Source: CAYSPT01 sp964432985 (GTDB lineage Bacteria > Muiribacteriota > CAYSPT01). Taken from it: a DNA stretch of 64,000 nucleotides. Below, piece after piece: positions 62,141 through 64,000 of this stretch (position 1 is its first letter; each line of letters starts with the position of its first letter). The DNA is taken from NCBI GenBank assembly GCA_964432985.1, contig CAYSPT010000028.1:1-64000 (forward strand). Reading direction: 5' to 3'. Made by a program: the position numbers and the translations under genes. The notes under the pieces were generated by a model. It did not search any database and was not told the DNA's origin. It was given only the letters and a program-made list of their open reading frames with translations.

Positions 62141-64000
62141 ATGATGGCCATGAGCACGCAGTCGAAAACGAAGTCGAATACGAAGTCGAATACGAAGTCG
62201 AATACGAAGTCGAATACGAAGTCTGATGCGCTGTATGACCGAACGATAAACATCCTCCTGGCGGTCATGTTTCTTTTGAGCCCGGTGGTTTTTTTCAAGT
62301 ACACCACCAAGATGTTCTATATCCCCAAAGACATGTTCATCCAGGTAATTGTCATGGTGGCTACTACGCTCTGGGCGGTAAAGATGATTGGCAAGGGAGA
62401 AGTGACACTCAGCCGCTCCCCCTTGTTGATTCCGGTGTCTGTCTTCCTGGGGATCATGACCGCATCGGTCTACTCGTCATACCGCGTGTACCTGGCGCTT
62501 TCCGACTGGATCAGGTTCATCAACTATATACTCGTGTTCTACCTGGTCCTCCACGTCATCAAGGGCATATCTTCACGGCGTTTCCTGGTTCAACTGGTGC
62601 TTGCCTCGGGAATCCTGTGCGCCGGTTATGGCATCATCCAGCATTTCGGCGGTGAGTTTATATTCAATGTCAACCCCCACGACCGGTTGAAGGTTTTTTC
62701 GTTCTTCGGAAACCCTAATTTCCTGGCCGGATTTTTGGTGACCATGCTGCCGCTGGCGCTGGGAGAGCTGGTGAGCGGCCTGACAGACTTTCTCTTGTTA
62801 GACAGGCCGTTTACATCTATTGCCCGGGCAGCGTTTGGTTGTGTTGCATTCGTCATGTCCTTTCTCTGCATCATCCCTACACAGACCAGGGGAGCCTGGC
62901 TTTCATTCGGGTCTTCGTTTACTTGTTTTTCCCTGCTGTTGCTGATCTTTGTCGCCGCTCCATTGCGAAAGAGAATTTCTTCACGGGCCAACAGGATACT
63001 GCTCGTCGGTGGTGCGATGGTGGTGATACTGGCTGTGGTGCTCGCCGGGACTCTGTATCACAGCGAGTTCGAAAAACTGTATAACCGGATGAAGAGCATT
63101 ACTGATTTCAAAGGCAAAAACATCATGCAGCGGTTCTTGATGTGGCGCTGCACCACGCAAATGATGAAAGATCATCCGCTGCTGGGAGTGGGTATCGGAA
63201 ATTTCAAGTACGTGTTCTTTGATTACCAGGGAAAATTCTTCGAACAGCCGGGTGTGGAGGAATACCGAAGGCACGCGGTTTCACCCATCAGGGTCCACAA
63301 CGAGTACCTCCAGTTCGGTGCGGAAACAGGCGTGACCGGTCTGTTCGCATTCCTGTGTATCCTGGGCACCGCGGCGGTGGTGGTGGTGAAGCTTCTTAAA
63401 ACGTTGAAAAATCCTTCGGACCGGGTCTTTTTTGCTTCGCTGGCCGCTACCCACGTGGGCATTCTAACCCATTCCATGGTCAGCTTTCCACTTCACCGAC
63501 CCACCATAGCAATTATATTCTGGGGGCTCCTGGGTATGTACGCAGGTGCGCACGAAGAGACCGTGCGTGCGCACGAAGAGACCGTGCTCACCGCGGAGAG
63601 AGGTTCTGCTCCACAGAAATCCAAAGAACTCGATCAAGGTATTGCCCCATCGGAGAGAGGCTCGGCTCCGCAGAAATCCAAAGAACTCGATCAAGGTATT
63701 GCCCCATCGGAGAGAGGTTCGGCTCCACAGAAATCTCATGAAACAGATAAATCCGTCGCCGCCGGACCGAACCTGCTGCTGCGGGGAGCGCAGGCAACGG
63801 TTGTGACCGCTTCCGTAGTAGCGCTGGTGATGCTGCTCAGGCTCTTCATTGCCAATGCGTATATAAAAATGGGACTCAACTATGTGTTCACCACGTCGCT
63901 TGAAAAAACACAGCGGCACCAGTTGGCCGAAGAGTGCTATAAAAAGAGCCTGGCCATCGATCCCAAGAATGGTGAAACGCATTTCAGAATGGCCGAGGTT
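62141..64000 (+). CDS. Second O-antigen ligase family protein (C-terminus beyond window)
   Basis: Open from ATG 62141 to the right edge (620 codons); ATG 62144 and 62150 are also possible starts and none has a good ribosome-binding site. A hydrophilic N-terminus of TKSN repeats precedes about 11 membrane helices, with FFGNPNFLAGFLVTMLP, TQTRGAWLSFGSS, MMKDHPLLGVGIGNFKYVF and RVHNEYLQFGAETGVTGLF, the usual marks of the Wzy/WaaL/PglL family. Near residues 468-535 a charged repetitive insert lies between two helices. The end visible here (AEECYKKSLAIDPKNGETHF) begins a TPR domain. It is a diverged paralogue of the gene just upstream and is probably co-transcribed with it. Confidence 0.9.
   Translation, partial: MMAMSTQSKTKSNTKSNTKSNTKSNTKSDALYDRTINILLAVMFLLSPVVFFKYTTKMFYIPKDMFIQVIVMVATTLWAVKMIGKGEVTLSRSPLLIPVSVFLGIMTASVYSSYRVYLALSDWIRFINYILVFYLVLHVIKGISSRRFLVQLVLASGILCAGYGIIQHFGGEFIFNVNPHDRLKVFSFFGNPNFLAGFLVTMLPLALGELVSGLTDFLLLDRPFTSIARAAFGCVAFVMSFLCIIPTQTRGAWLSFGSSFTCFSLLLLIFVAAPLRKRISSRANRILLVGGAMVVILAVVLAGTLYHSEFEKLYNRMKSITDFKGKNIMQRFLMWRCTTQMMKDHPLLGVGIGNFKYVFFDYQGKFFEQPGVEEYRRHAVSPIRVHNEYLQFGAETGVTGLFAFLCILGTAAVVVVKLLKTLKNPSDRVFFASLAATHVGILTHSMVSFPLHRPTIAIIFWGLLGMYAGAHEETVRAHEETVLTAERGSAPQKSKELDQGIAPSERGSAPQKSKELDQGIAPSERGSAPQKSHETDKSVAAGPNLLLRGAQATVVTASVVALVMLLRLFIANAYIKMGLNYVFTTSLEKTQRHQLAEECYKKSLAIDPKNGETHFRMAEV
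62158..62225 (+). repeat. 12-nt tandem repeats at the start of the second ligase gene
   Basis: ACGAAGTCGAAT is repeated four times with diverged end units, encoding TKSN, directly after the start codon. Confidence 0.92.
63546..63745 (+). repeat. 21-nt and 57-nt tandem repeats in a loop of the second ligase
   Basis: Two identical 21-nt units (63546-63566, 63567-63587; heptad AHEETVR) are followed by about 2.8 units of 57 nt starting at 63588, 63645 and 63702 (19 codons, with ERGSAPQKSKELDQGIAPS). All keep the frame between two membrane helices. Confidence 0.92.

Overview
The window reads as one contig segment of a Gram-negative, probably uncultured bacterium of moderately high GC. Evidence for a diderm envelope is a beta-barrel outer-membrane protein with a C-terminal Phe, several lipoproteins and two O-antigen-ligase family proteins. 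The gene order rimP-nusA-infB-ylxP-rbfA-nrnA-truB-ribF and the ACT/UPF0210 pair are widespread in Firmicutes and many deep lineages, so I do not assign a phylum. No rRNA, tRNA, transposase, phage gene or CRISPR array was found. Two runs of exactly 100 N (2884-2983, 30733-30832) are assembly gaps, and both fall inside tandem repeats.

Layout. 1-2581 (minus): tautomerase, THEP1-type NTPase and a membrane class III cyclase that runs off the left edge, all overlapping. 3062-10943 (plus): exported M20 amidohydrolase, TPR plus HEXXH peptidase, a lipoprotein with two PCMT domains, ligA, birA and a small membrane protein. 11253-18011: exported zinc-ribbon protein (plus), then VIT-vWA protein, metallophosphoesterase and YfhO-like membrane protein (minus). 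18258-24590 (plus): orphan NMT1-like binding lipoprotein, ACT and UPF0210 proteins, exported clostripain-like peptidase, small CxxC protein. 24679-25916 (minus): thioesterase, hypothetical, OB-TPR protein. 26273-36161 (plus): the translation/RNA operon followed by a HAMP-GAF-PP2C phosphatase. 36179-64000 (plus): DUF2723 membrane protein with TPRs, YjbH-like barrel, a 6719-residue lipoprotein made of about 75 carboxypeptidase-regulatory-like (Ig-like) repeats, and two tandem O-antigen-ligase-like proteins, the second cut by the right edge.

Three kinds of structure are not explained by ordinary genes. (1) In-frame tandem repeats of 21 nt (seven codons) occur in or beside at least seven unrelated genes. 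(2) Duplications with about 60-nt spacing lie just past gene ends or in leaders (1696-1777, 19211-19369, 26055-26270, 62001-62105). (3) Short palindromes of the form AGCCCGAATAATTCAC sit in almost every gap of the rimP-ribF operon, and two larger GGGGTCAG...CTGACCCC palindromes sit elsewhere. The most striking object is the giant lipoprotein, which includes five copies of a three-domain super-repeat and is flanked by putative glycan-transfer membrane proteins. My best guess is a glycosylated surface fibre system, which is inference only.
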